A stretch of DNA of 64,000 nucleotides. It comes from Laburnicola sp. R22_1 (taxonomy: Eukaryota > Ascomycota > Dothideomycetes > Pleosporales > Didymosphaeriaceae). Under the pieces are notes generated by a model. It was given only the letters and a program-made list of their open reading frames with translations, was not told where the DNA came from and searched no databases. The stretch covers positions 3,782,001-3,846,000 of the forward strand of contig JACONQ010000003.1 in NCBI GenBank assembly GCA_014281115.1. The letters are read 5' to 3'. Made by a program: the position numbers and the translations under genes. Positions 44,064 to 55,965 of this stretch are shown one piece after another; position 1 is the stretch's first letter; each line of letters opens with the position of its first letter.

Positions 44064-47000
44064 CTACGCACCGAGCGACGTGTTGCCCCGCCGCGGCGAA
44101 GGATCCTCATCCAGCACCACCATTTCCCCCTTCTGGTTCGCCTTAGGCGTCTCCATGTCGTCGATCGCGATCACCTCGTCGACCTGCTGTCCCGGCGCAC
44201 GCGGGAATATCACAGGCGGTGTGAGCGTGGCTGCAGGCACGTCCGGCATGGTTTCGCGCTCCTCAGCCGAGCGGTCCTCTGATATGGCCGGCGGTGGGGA
44301 AGACGGTAGCGTCGATTCCGGCGCCGCGACGTCTTCGACGGAAATAACGCTCCCCCTGCTATTCGTCCGCATCATCTCGATGCCAAGCTTCGAAGCCGAT
44401 TTCGGTCGCGTCTTGGGGCTTTTGGTGCGCACGTTGACATGGCCCAGTTCGTCGTCTTCGTCGTCGCCCGATTCGGCCGACTCGTGCCTTCGTGTCTCCA
44501 GTACACGGCGTTTAGCACCAACCATCTCGGCAGAGCGTTGACGTCGGACAGTCATCTCTTCCAGGGCTGCGGGCGCAGATGCCGAGTGCGAGGGAAGGTC
44601 ATGCGGGACAGCCAATTTTTGCCCCACGTTTTGGGGATCGGCATTAGCTCCATCTTCCGAGATGCCTAAGCCACTCATATCCCGCACCAGATCTCGCCCC
44701 GGCCAATCATCGGTATTGTGACGTGCGATTGTGACAGGCACATCGTCGCCGGTCCGACTGTCGTTGTCGCCAAAGAAGCTGGAGCTAACCGAGTCTTCGC
44801 GGCTGGATCCACGGTAACTTCCTGATGACACTGGTGGGTAGCCTGACGAGTACGACGTAGGACTGCCATCCTGTCGCGATGATTCCTGGCGAAGACTGGA
44901 GGGCATCATTGATGGATACATGCTGGAGGATGGCGTCCAGTTTGGTGGAGGAGGCTTCCACTGGCAGAGTTTCCCCAAAGTGTCAGATAGTTTGGCAATC
45001 GTCGGCGGTTTTTGAATTAGCGCATCAAAGTGATGTGGTGCCTGTAATTCCTTGAGATAGCCAGTCACTGCAACAATCGGGGTGTGCGAGTTGGCATTCT
45101 TTGTGTCCCGAATCATTCGCGCAACATCAGCACCATTGACCTGGGGGAGTTTGAATTCCATCATGATAATGTCAAACTTCACGTCCCCCATGGCGTACCG
45201 TATAGCTTCTGATCCATTCGTGACAGTCAAGGTGCGGCAGCGCAGCTTTTCAAGAAGCTTCTCCATGACTAGACGAGAGACAGGGTGATCTTCGCAAACT
45301 AGTACGTCCAGAGGTCGGAACATCGGTCCGTCCGCAAGGCTGATCTGGGACAGACGCCGAGAGCTTTGTCTTCGTCGCTGCACGCGGAGAAGAGCCTTTT
45401 GACGAGAGTCTTCCGTGTCGGAAGAGGAAGGTGAAACATCCAAAACCTGGCTCCTGCGCTTGTGATGACCGGGAAGCAGGTCTCTAACAACATCTCCTTC
45501 CTGCGAGCCTATCGTCTGAGATCGTGTACGAGGAGATGAGAGGGTTGGCTGTCCAAATGAGCTTTGTCGTTGTCCAGGGGCCGCCTGATCAGTGAAGGAG
45601 GCTGACATTGCAGAAGGCGTCTTGGTCAATTTGATCGGTGATATGGCATCCGGTGAAGGCCTCAAGCCCGATGAACGTGGCGCATCGAAAAAATTGCCCG
45701 GTTGAAGCGTCGCCGGATTGCTCGTGGCGTGCAACAAAGTCGAGGAGCTGCTGGCTGAAGTTTTCCGCCTTTCGTGATGTTGGCCAGTGCTGAACTGAAC
45801 AAGCAAAGGAGATGATGGTTGAGATCCGCGACTAGGAGAAGCAGCACCGCTTATTGACGGCGAGGAGGGTCTGCCCGCTGGTTTATTAGTCGACAGTGTA
45901 CGCTTGACGGTGGAAGGAATCATCGGACTCGACTCCAGAGACGGCGCCGGTGAAGTCACGCTTGGGGATTGAACCGCAGAATTCGGCTTGCTATGTGACT
46001 GCATTGCTTCTGCGCGCAGCTTCTGGATGACGTCCTTGTTTGCCTTCTCTAATACCGGCAGGTTCTTGTAGCTGAAGTTACCGAAATCATCAGTGCCCGT
46101 GGGCTCACTAAGCCTTCTTGTTCTGCCTTCTCGGACGTGGGCCGGGATATGTAGCGGGATAAGGCCGCGTTTCAGAGTTGCTACACTGATCTGCGAGCGA
46201 ACCCGTGACAGAGCGTCGTGAGGCCTGTCAGGGTAATCTGCGCTCGGCGTGACTGCCGCTGAAGTGCTTTGATCCTCGAACTCTGGGGCAAAATTTGCCA
46301 TAGCAGCCCCCCTAGTGTCGAAGTATTCCGTATCTTCTGGATTCTCAGGAGCTGGGATGAAGGAGGCTTCATCGTCACGGAGTTTTTCCCAGTTCACGTC
46401 TGCAAACCAGGGGTGGTTGCGAATCTCTTCGCCGCCACTGGCGAATTTATCTTCCATGTTTGAGCCAAGGCGTTTAGCTGGATCCACGCATAGCAGGCGG
46501 TTTATGAGGTCAATGGCTTCGTCGGAAATCTGGTAGTCTTCGTTGTTCTCAGGCCAGTCTATTCTGCGCGCCAGGATGTTCTCGAAAACTTCATCAGGTG
46601 TATCGGCATGGAATGGAGGATAACCATAGAGACACTCGAAAAGTATACAGCCCAAGGACCACCAATCGCTTACTTCGTCTTGACCACTTCCTGCAATTGT
46701 TTCCGGGGCTAGGTAATCAGGCGTGCCAACAAACCGACGGCTGTTGTCTTCAGGATCGAAAAGGGCCATGGGTGGGGGTGGCATAGCTGATGAGAGTGAG
46801 GGTGTGCTGTTTTGAGCAATAGCCGACTGGCTCATAGAGTGCGCGAGAGGAAAAAGGTCTGGAGAACCTTCATCGCTGTAAGTCTCTTCCTCAATAGGTC
46901 GTGGCTGGCTGGTAAGTTGGTCATCCACGAGCGAGAAGCGGCGGAACATGGCTTGCAGTGCCTCACCGTCTCCGCTCTCACTTCTGTTTCCCGATGTTTT

Positions 47001-49937
47001 TCTGGACGGATCGCGATGGGAGTTCTCGCGATTCAAGCTGAAGTACGATGGTTGACCAAGGTCTCCTGCAAGAGCAGGTGTCATACTAGGCGTGTGAGAC
47101 GGAGAGTGATTCAGATCGAACGACGCGGACCGAGAAGACCCAATAGAAGCGGCGCGATGGAAAGGACCCGACTTCAACAGATCCGGAACCGGCTCAGCGG
47201 TAGACTTCAGCGCTCGCTTCTGGCGACCTATTAATCCCATGCGGGAAAGGCCGAAGTCGGTGAGCTTCAGATGACCTTTCTGGTCTATAAGGAGATTGTC
47301 CGGCTTCAAGTCGCGATGAACAATGCTACGGCTGTGCAGATGCTCGACACCAAGCACGACTTCAGCCAGATACTTCTTTGCCCAATCCTCAGGAAGGGAT
47401 CCAAGCACTTTGATCAAGGAAGCGCAGTCGCCACCATTGAGGTACTCCATAACCAGATACAGATAATCTTTGCTCGCGAAAGTCCAATAAAGCTTGGCTA
47501 CGAAGTCGCTCTCGCCTTGCCACATCATGATGGCTCGTTCTGCTTTGACATTGGTGACCTGGTTCTTGGCGACCATGTCTGCCTTTTTCAGCACCTTGAT
47601 CGCGTAGTACTCTCCGGTTGATTTTTTCTTGGCAAGATAGACGCTACCGAACGCTCCCTTGCTGATGGGTTTGATAATTTCGAAGTCTTTGATCGAAGGC
47701 GGCACAGCTCGCGGCTGTGGTTGACTAACTGGTGCAAGTCGGGGCGAGACAGGCTTAAGTCCATCGGAACCAGCGGCGGATGATTGTCGACGGTGGTGAT
47801 GAGCTGACACTATGGCGGGCGAAGAGAACTCGGTTGTGGTCAAGACAGGCGACGTGACCGGGGACTGCAAGCCGTCAACACTATTGGGCAAACGCGGCTT
47901 GTTCGTACGAAGTGGCGAAGAAGGAGTAATCATTGGTCGTGCAGGAGAGTGCTGCCGGCTAGACGACATAACAGAGGGTAGAATCAAGCTCTTACGCTTA
48001 CGCTCTCGCGAGCTTGCCATCCTACTTAGACCTAGTTCGGATTGCGGAGATTCAGGTCGCCTTTGGCCCGACATGACGGATGACCTCACACTACTATCAC
48101 TCTCCGCACCGGTGTCGCTTTCGAATTGTGTAGAATGCCTCTTGTTCCGTGTTGTCGGAATGGTAATTGCTCCAGCATGCGAGCGCGGTGTTTGAGCGCC
48201 TCCCCGGGGACTGCTGGATCTGTTTGAGTCTGCAACGGATGATTCTCTGCGGCTAAGGCGCGCAGGTAGCGACGGATCAGAGGCGTTGCGGAGAGCTTGG
48301 GCCATCGCTGAGGGTGCATCAAACGAGCCTGGGAACATGCCTTCCTCGCCGTTGGGGAGCTCTGATGTTTCCATTGGAGTCTCATCATCATCTCGCTGTT
48401 CATCTTCGGAAGAGCTATCTTCGCCCGCGGCTATGCGAGCGGCCTTTTCCATTGCAGCTTCAATGCACTCCTGCACAAGCAGATCGAACTCAACTCGGAT
48501 GCGCTCCGAGTACTCTAATATTCGCCTATGACGAAAGACGGCATCGATCTTTGCACGCGCGAGCTTGTTGGTATCCTCGCAGAGCATCTTCAAGCCTTCA
48601 CAGTGGTCCGCCGACCCTGTAGTAGGTGACTGCCACTGAAGTACTTGCGATATACGGTTTTCAGACTGCGGGGACTGGGTCCGGATCTCCGCAATGGACT
48701 GTGTTCGGGCACTATCCTTGATTGCAGGCGTGTTGATCTCGACAGCAGTGTCGCAAAGGTCAAGCACGAGCTCTACGATGCGGGCCAACGGCCGCCGTAC
48801 GGCAAAAGAACGTGCACGGTGGTGACCAAATCCCGTCGAGCGATCTCGTGACCTCGAAGGCGGGGAAGCTGGAGAGTTACGCCCCGACGGGGTTCCTGTT
48901 CCTGATGAGGGCGTCGAGGTGGGCTGAATAATGGCGCCCTTGTACTCTGGAGGCTGCGGCGGCTGCAGCGGCTGGACCAGTTCGCCAGAAGCGACCCGCG
49001 TCGGCCGGGACTGTGCCTCTAGGGCATCGAGCACCTTGACGATGGCGTTCCGATGCTCGGCGAGGGCCTCTTGCGCCATCTGCACGTCCATCTCCGCGCG
49101 GTGTTCCTGCAGGCACAGGTCGGTGTGTTTCTCGAACCACCATGGGGTGATCTGGCGCTCACAGATGCGGCAGAGTACAGGCAATGGCGGCGGGTGGTTG
49201 CCGGGATCATTGGCAGCCTGCTCAGCCAATTCGGTCAGATAATGGGCAAGCATCTCTGCGCCGACGCCCAGTGACTCGACGAGCACCTCGGGAAGGTCAA
49301 TGGTCACTTCGCGGACGACTGAGGGGCGGATCATCCACATGGTCTGCACAGGTCAGCGATTGGCAACACAGAAAGTGGTAGGTGGTATAAAACCCACATG
49401 GCTCTCGACACCAGTCGTTCGATCGTACACCATGATGCCCTGGGCCTCGAGATTGACGATCTGGTCCTCCTCCTCTTCACTCGATGGGGTATCTGGGGGG
49501 CAGTCCTTGTGCTCTTCCGCGTCCGACTGCTTTGATCGCTTCCGTCGCAAGACGGAGAGCGGCCCCAAGCGCATGGCAAAGCGGGTGATGTGGCTGCGAG
49601 AATCGTCCTGCTTGATCGACTCTACCGTCTCTGCAAACTGGTTGGGCTTGTCGAGCAGCAACTCGGACACGGGCTTGCCTACGACGTCTTCGGGGGTGGT
49701 GCCGACGACGTCTTTCCAGGATTCACTGACATAGCGTATCTTGCCGTCCAGACCTAGGTCCATGATGACGTTCATGTTGTGCTCGGCGGCCTCCTTCAGG
49801 TCCTCGCGCTCGATGCGCATGTCCTCGCTGACGGTGCGTTCCATCCGGACGCGTTGCATGAGGTTCGCCGCGGCTTCCTTCTTCAGCGCCGTCACGGCCG
49901 GCGGCGCCAGCGTGGCAGGCTTTGCTTCATCGGCCAT
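44064..49937 (-). CDS. RIM15-type PAS/AGC protein kinase with C-terminal receiver domain
   Basis: Two exons, 49937-49398 and 49343-44064 (54-bp phase-0 intron, GTGGGT to TGCAG), give 1939 residues. The start at 49937 is the first ATG of the frame (MADEAKPATLAPP). A PAS-like domain (IMDLGLDGKIRYVSESW) lies in the first exon and a zinc-finger-like CRICERQITPWWFEKHTDLC begins the second. The AGC kinase domain is at about 730-1170: GAFGSVYLAK, AIKVLKK, HRDLKPDN, DFGLSRMG, then a 150-residue insert before GTPDYLAPE. A receiver domain lies at about 1524-1639; its phosphate-accepting Asp is replaced by Glu (IIMMEFKLP), while VTGYLK keeps the Thr and the Lys position is in QKPP. In yeast Rim15 integrates TOR and PKA signals to start quiescence through Igo-type phosphatase inhibitors. 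Ser/Pro-rich linkers suggest heavy phosphorylation. Confidence 0.93.
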
Positions 49938-51730
49938 GGCAGCGTCCACTCAAATGAACGTCCACTCGACGCTGACTTGGTAGCGGGCTGGGGGAGACGA
50001 CTGCCCGCGGGCTCGTGGTGAATGGGCTAGCTGCGCACGGCGGCCGGGACCATGGTGGTGAAAGGCGGCGAGGGCTGCGTGCTGGCTGTCTCCCGTGAAG
50101 CGTGCGTTGACGAGCTGCGGGTGCTGGCAGAGGACGAGGGCGCTCGAGACAACACAGGGCGTGGCCACGGGTAGCAGAGCGGCCTAGAGGAGCCGCATCG
50201 CGCGCGGGCGAGCGATTGAGGCGGTGGTGAGGGCTGCGGGCGGTGCAGGCAGGCGGTAGGGGTGCCGGTGCGGCGTTACAAAATTTGGCGTGGTGGTGAG
50301 GCCGCCGGACAACTTTGAGAGGGGCAGTCGGCTGCCAGCTCGCGGCGATACACAAAGCGATTGGCGCTGGCGCGCAGCGACGAGGGCTACTGGCTAGCAC
50401 GGGGGGCGTGACCTCACTGGCGAGCTGCAGCAGATGCAGCAGATGTGGCAGACGCAGCAAAAAGACGGCTAGACGCTTATGTATCGCCCGCTATGATCTA
50501 TCCGGAGCCGGCATCCCCACGCGCGTCAGTCAGGGAAGCAGAGCCACCGAAGCGGACAAGCGCCTTCTGCCTGTCTGCCTGGCTCGCCGGCCGTCATCCG
50601 TCTGTCCGCCACCTCGCGACGCCATTCCAGCGCGTTTCACTCTGTGGCTGCCCACACCACATCTACTCGTCCACTCGCCCTCACTCTCCCAGACAGTGAC
50701 ACCTCGCGCAGGAATGCGTCGACTCGCAGCCGGTGTTGACGTCTGGCTCCCGGCTACTGTGTAGGCTGCGTTCTTCCGACCCCCGTCTGGCATGACTCCT
50801 GCAAAAAGCCTGTCCAGGCTGGGGGGGTCTTCCCAACACCAGCAGCAAGTCTCTCACCTCGCTGCGCCTATGCAGTGCGAGACGAACCGCGGCATCGCCC
50901 TCTCTTTCCCGGCCCGAGCTCAACAGAACACGCGTACACCGCCACCCCGCCAATCTCTCGGACGCAGACGCTGCTGGTGCCAACTTCCCTCTCCCCTCCC
51001 GTTTCGAGCAATCTACAAAGCGCCATTCATTTCCCATGTCTCTTCCTGTCTCATATATCTCATATCCCGTACAAAGAAGCCGGTCAGGTCCTGAACCCAA
51101 GAGCAAGGCTCTGCCTGATCGTTCCACGGCATCACGACCCCTCTAGTACATGCCTGCTGAGCAAGAGCGATCCTGTACAGCCCTGTACCTGGGATCGCAG
51201 CTCCCTCATTTCCTGTGCTACCCGCTCTATCCTGTTGCAGCTCGTTACCTACTTATTAGCTCTGCAGCTTGCAGCTCGCCAGCTCTACAACTCTTCCAGG
51301 CTTGTCTAGCTTGGCTGCCGCAGCAATCCAGACCCGCTAACGCTGTACCAAGCCGGCCTGCTTGCCATGGGGACTTCTCCCCGGCCCAGTCGCCATCCTT
51401 GTCCCCAAGACCTGGGGAACTGGCTGGCGGATGCTGACGGGACCACTCGTAGCTCATGGAGCCCCTCCACTTACGGTGATCGATGTGCCCAACTTTGACC
51501 CCACCAACGTCAGACGACCTCGTTGTGCCTGTGGATAATCGCCACGCTGCATGGTAAAGCACACTACATTGAATATATTTGGTAACTTTATTGAAAGATG
51601 GCAATTTCACACGGGTACCCACGCAATCGGGCGCAGTTAAGCTCCCGATGGCTCCGAAATCAAACGTGCAGCTATTGTTCGGACCCTCGTACAACACATG
51701 GCCACCGGCGACTGCGGCCGCTAGTGATGC
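49938..51730. other. Upstream region of the RIM15-type gene; no gene recognised
   Basis: About 1.8 kb, GC-rich at first and then CT-rich. It holds the RIM15 promoter and probably a long 5-prime leader, and the 3-prime side of the Hva1_TUDOR pseudogene at its right end. Many overlapping 60-177-codon frames exist but look like composition artefacts rich in Arg, Pro and Ala. Confidence 0.5.
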
Positions 51731-52716
51731 TCAGTCGAAATAGACCCGCATCCGGCTTGTGTACGGCTGTCTTACCAGAGGAGCTGCTCTTCAACACGAT
51801 CCTGGGGTCCTCTTTGCTTGCTTTGACTGATTTCCCATCGACCGTCTTCTGCTCGTACACCACTTCAGCCACCACGCCGTCGACATATCCTGGGAGTGAC
51901 TTCCACTGCACCTTCTGGTCTTTCTTGGGCACCCTTGTCGCCTGATGTACCATTAGGCTCGTCTGAACTACCGCCTTTCTTCGATTTTTTGTTCGGCCCG
52001 TTCTGGTTTGCTCCACGCCCGCGTTTCTTGGGAACCGGCTTCTCCTCGTCACTTTGATCAGATGCAGACTTCGATTCCTCCGATGCACCCTCCGTCTTTT
52101 TCTCCTGTTCTTTGAATGCTTGATACTGCTTCCGACCATTCCTAGAATGAGCAGCATCTTCCCAGTGTTGCGTGCAATCCTTCGCATTCTTCCTACCACT
52201 TTGACCTTCCGATCCTCCATCCCCGTCGTCACTACTCCTCCTAGCCTTCTCCCTCGCACTCTTCGCCTTCGAAGCATTAGCAACATACTGCTTCCTCTCC
52301 TTGCTTCCCTCCTGTTTCTTCTCATCCGTTTCCTCCTTCTCCTTCTCGCTCATCTGCTCCCACGCCTCTTTGGGCAGATACCGCTTCTCCATCCCATCTT
52401 CCAACTTAGCGTGGCCGCTGCCCTCCCTTGTCGGCCATTCTTCCTCCGTCCAACTGTCGAGATGCTTTTGCGTCTCGTCTTTGTCCGTCTTGTCGGTCGT
52501 ATGCCCACCTCCACGCTTCTTGTACTCGGATGCCATCATCTGCGCCTACGCGACAGCCAGGCCTGGGTTTTATAGATTCGGAGGGAAAAATGATTACACA
52601 CGTACCTTCCTCGCTGACCACTGCCCCGGCGCACCGCCTTTATCGCCCGCTTGGATCTCCTCTTTGACTTGGTGCCGCAGCTTGGGATCTGTGTACTTGG
52701 TGTCGCGCCACGGCAT
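51731..52716 (-). pseudogene. Hva1_TUDOR-family gene with two one-base frameshifts
   Basis: Exon 1 (52716-52606, beginning MPWRDTKYTDPKLRHQVKEE) and exon 2 (from 52539, MMASEYKKRGGG) are separated by a 66-bp phase-0 intron. The protein is Lys/Glu-rich with the family words HTTDKTDKDE, GSGHAKLEDGMEKRYLPKEAW and EKEKEETDEKKQEGSK. The C-terminal Tudor-like domain (VQWKSLPGYVDGVVAEVVYE, then DPRIVLKSSSSGKTAVHKPDA) is in a different frame; the change falls in a GGG at 51932-51934 where GG would keep the frame. The final residues show the same one-G excess at 51745-51747, after which a stop would follow at 51731. This family was named for hypervirulence-associated proteins in fungi but no toxin role is known. 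Sequencing or assembly error remains possible. Confidence 0.7.
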
Positions 52717-53466
52717 CTTGACCCGCAACAATTGTGAAAGCGTCTTGTGATGATTAAGCTTGTAGGTGCTGTGGATAATAGAGTCTGCGCAGGTAACAAT
52801 GTGGGTTTCACAAATGGCGCGCCGAAAAACAGGTACAAACAGACAGACAATTGATTACTCTACCAAACTGGATACATATACCTACTCTCCGCTGACGTAG
52901 GTATTGTGCCTCTACGAAAGCGAAGCTTTATTTGGCTTCTAACGGCGTGCGTGCGCTTTTGTCGTCATTGAAATTACGTTACCCCTCCTTGTGAAAGAAT
53001 GCGCGTGCGTCGTGGTGATGTCAGTGATGTGTCCACGGGTGGCACGTGCGTGGCGTGGATCGGGTGTCGGAGCAAAGGCCGAGCGAGGCGGCGCCAGCGG
53101 AGAGTGGTTCGGGCCGAGATGTCATGGGGAGGGCCCGAGGGAGAGGATAGTTTTGGGTCGGTCGGTCGGCACCTGGGGCTTTTAGATTGGTTGGGTTGGG
53201 GTGGGAATTATGGGATGGGATAGGGGAGGGGAAGGGGGAGGGGTGGTGTGTGGAAGTGTGGTTATTAAAGATAGTAGGGGGTGGGTATTAGAAGGTGGTA
53301 TTGTTTATGTGGGTTTAGAGTAATAGGTATTATATTGTTTCAAAGGCTATAAAATAATATATCTTGGTAGTTACTAGTTTGTAGATATTATGTAGGGTTA
53401 AGAAAATAAATTGTTAAGTAGGGTTATTACGCATTAAATAATAAGGAAGGCGCGAGTAGAGCCCCT
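52717..53466. other. Intergenic region with G-rich and AT-rich parts
   Basis: About 750 bp. Near 53150-53260 the plus strand has dense GGG/GGGG runs; from 53260 to 53450 it is AT- and TAG-rich, like a short RIP-affected remnant. No gene recognised. Confidence 0.5.
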
Positions 53467-54732
53467 TCAAGTCGTTCCTTCTTCACTACCAGCAGTGAAG
53501 TCTTTAACTTCGTCTTGGGCATAGCCCTTGTCGCTATCAGCGTTGTTACTCTGGTATCCTTCGTCTTCCTGGAAGCTGGAAGTGGCTCCGTTGGCGATGC
53601 AGTCTTCCTCTTCTCCTTCCTGGAAATACGCAGCTTGGTTTTCTTCCTGATATCCAGCATCAGCTTCATCGCCAACATAGCCCTCATCCTTCAGCCAAGG
53701 ATCTGTATCAGGCCAATCGCGCTGCAAGTCCCAGATTCGATGCATCAAGGCATTTCCTAGGCGGCGTGCAAACTTGGACTTGAATACGCACCGGAGGAGC
53801 GTCGTACACCAGTCGCGGCGGGTTCGGGCTTGTTGAGCTTCCAAGTCTGTGATGGATACCTCTCCGTCTTCAGAAGGGGAAGTCATGGTGGCATCTTGTT
53901 CCGTAGCGTCCGAATCTAGCTCTGCATCCAAAACCTCCAACTCATCGGCTCCCGCAGCGACGCCTACCTCTCCATCCCCACCCCAACTCTCCACCACCAC
54001 ATCCCTCGCCTTCTCCCTCTCCGCCCGCTCCACCTCCGCCTCCTCACAATCCCTCGCATACTCCAGCCTCTCCCCCCTCATCCCCACCTCCTCCCTACTC
54101 CCCTCCCACCCGTCCCTATCCTCCAACACCCTCCTAACCTTCCCCTCCAACTCCCCCACCCACGGCAACACCTTCCTATACCCCTCCTCCACCGCCCTAA
54201 AAACCTCCCAATCATCCCCCACCCACCCCGTCCTCATAAACGCATGCGCAAAATAATTCCGCTCCGTGCGCGCCGCATACCCCGTCATGCCACAAAGGAC
54301 TCGATCCCAGAGCGACGGCCACCGCATCTCGATGTTTTTCCACGTCTCGTGGAGGGAGACGTGGCGCTGTGCGAGCATTTCTTTGGCTTCGACGGCGGCG
54401 AGGTGGACGGGGGAGGGGGTCGGGGAGGCGAGCATGGTGCGATTCCAGGTTGTCATTTGGCCGGGGGGGATGCTGGGGGAGGGGGAGGAGAGGGAGTGCG
54501 TGGTTATGGTGGTGAGGGCGCGGGTCATGAGGGTGTGGGTGGTGAGGAGGAGGGCGTGCCATTCTTTGGCGAGGGGGTGGGGGAGGATGGTGCCGCTGAT
54601 TTCGTTGTAGGTGGGGGTGTAGGAGTCCCAGGGGGCGAGGTCCCAGGTTGGGCTGGGGGGCGATGATGGGTCTGGGGTGGGTGGGGTGGTGTCAGGACCG
54701 GCCTGGGTTGTGGGGGTGGTGGGTGACTGCAT
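53467..54732 (-). CDS. Unrecognised protein, paralogue 1 of a tandem pair (R-N-x-x-x-H motif)
   Basis: A single-exon frame of 421 residues. The start at 54732 (MQSPTTPTT) was preferred over an upstream ATG at 54855 because the upstream part is low-complexity and lies over promoter-like sequence. After a Pro/Thr-rich N-terminus comes a helical region with a motif RNYFAHAF (Arg158 to His163) and, about ten residues later, EEGYRKVLPWVGELEGKVRR. The neighbour at 55966-57039 has the same blocks in the same order, so the two are paralogues. The C-terminal part is acidic with repeated DEGY-like words (EGYVGDEADAGYQEE, EDEGYQSNNADSD). The Rx4H spacing with Asn after Arg is like that of HEPN RNases; this is inference only. 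I know no named family. The mRNA is C-rich before about 54245 and G-rich after. Confidence 0.75.
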   Translation of the reverse strand: MQSPTTPTTQAGPDTTPPTPDPSSPPSPTWDLAPWDSYTPTYNEISGTILPHPLAKEWHALLLTTHTLMTRALTTITTHSLSSPSPSIPPGQMTTWNRTMLASPTPSPVHLAAVEAKEMLAQRHVSLHETWKNIEMRWPSLWDRVLCGMTGYAARTERNYFAHAFMRTGWVGDDWEVFRAVEEGYRKVLPWVGELEGKVRRVLEDRDGWEGSREEVGMRGERLEYARDCEEAEVERAEREKARDVVVESWGGDGEVGVAAGADELEVLDAELDSDATEQDATMTSPSEDGEVSITDLEAQQARTRRDWCTTLLRCVFKSKFARRLGNALMHRIWDLQRDWPDTDPWLKDEGYVGDEADAGYQEENQAAYFQEGEEEDCIANGATSSFQEDEGYQSNNADSDKGYAQDEVKDFTAGSEEGTT

Positions 54733-55965
54733 TGGAGAGGTGTTTGATAGGATGGTAGAATGGTTTTTGTGGTTTTGTGGGATAGGACGTTTCAGGGGGG
54801 AGGGTATATAGCGAAGGGATATTCTTGCACAATGGTGTTGGGTCTGTTTTTCCATCCATTTATATCCGTATATAGTCACTGAACGTTTGTTTCTAGGGAG
54901 ATACAGTGCAGATACAATGCACACTGAACTATATACGCTGTTTACACACTCTTATAGCCAATCTTTCAATGCGCGGCTCACTACTAAGCTTGCTACCGAA
55001 GTTCTTTGCGAATATGATAATCACGCTGAGAGGATAAACTGCATGTGTGGTTGTGTATGGCTATTCGGCAGTACCAAAGTTTACTGTGAGCGTTCACACT
55101 ACGATTAGGATGTATACACTACTGTAAAGTGGCAGCAGGTCATTCCGTGAATAGAACGGAGTTGTCTCTTTTCTAGACTAGCTAATTGTGGTTAAGAGCT
55201 GGCCATGCGTGCAGTGCGCGACAGTGTTAGCTGGTATGGCGCGGACCGAAGTATGACCTGGTTGATGTAGCGTCGGCATTGGTTTGTGCAGTTTATGCTA
55301 ACAGGCGTTCCTCTGGTTCTAGTGCACTTGAACGGTTCTTTCATTTCTCTACTGTGGTAAATATCATGAACATTAAAGTGCAGATGGAGTATGGCTGCTA
55401 GCTATGTTACTGACAACATGGAGCTTGGGCGGTTAATAGATGTTAGTATTATGTACCACTATTATATGAGGTTCTTCGCAATATCCCTGGAACATAGAAC
55501 TATGGAAGACTTCTTCTACAGATAAGATAGGCGTTCATCGAGTCAGGCGAGCGGGGAACGATCAAAGTGAATTGAAGAAGTCGCACTCGCAGGTCAAAAC
55601 ATCCCAATTTTTTTATTCACTGTCATCAATTGCAAAACAAAATAAAAAAATAAAAAATTGAGAACCGCTACTGGGTCCTGGATCGCTTCCAAAATTGAAT
55701 TTTCACAGTAGAAATAAGCATTGATTCATTGATTCATATCCGTTTATATTCGCCTTAACCTTTTACAGATTGTAAGACTTAACAGCACAACCAAGGTTCA
55801 ACAGCGAAAGTACGTAAAAAAAAGGGCGCGATTGGAATCGACCAAGCAAATTATCGAACGTAAAGCGTATACAGATAACTTCCTAACCACTACAAAGCGT
55901 TAACTTATATCACAATACCTTAATACAAAACCACGCGAGACGAAATCTTCCGCTGTATCCATCTT
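54733..55965. other. Intergenic region between the paralogues
   Basis: About 1.2 kb separating two genes on the same strand, so it holds the promoter of paralogue 1 and the 3-prime end of paralogue 2. It includes A/T-rich runs near 55615-55660. No gene recognised; no clear duplicated flank between the two genes was seen. Confidence 0.5.

Noticed and set aside
49927..51309. Several frames of 100-177 codons upstream of the RIM15-type gene
   Set aside because: Overlapping frames on both strands with Arg/Ala/Pro bias; more consistent with a GC-rich promoter and leader.
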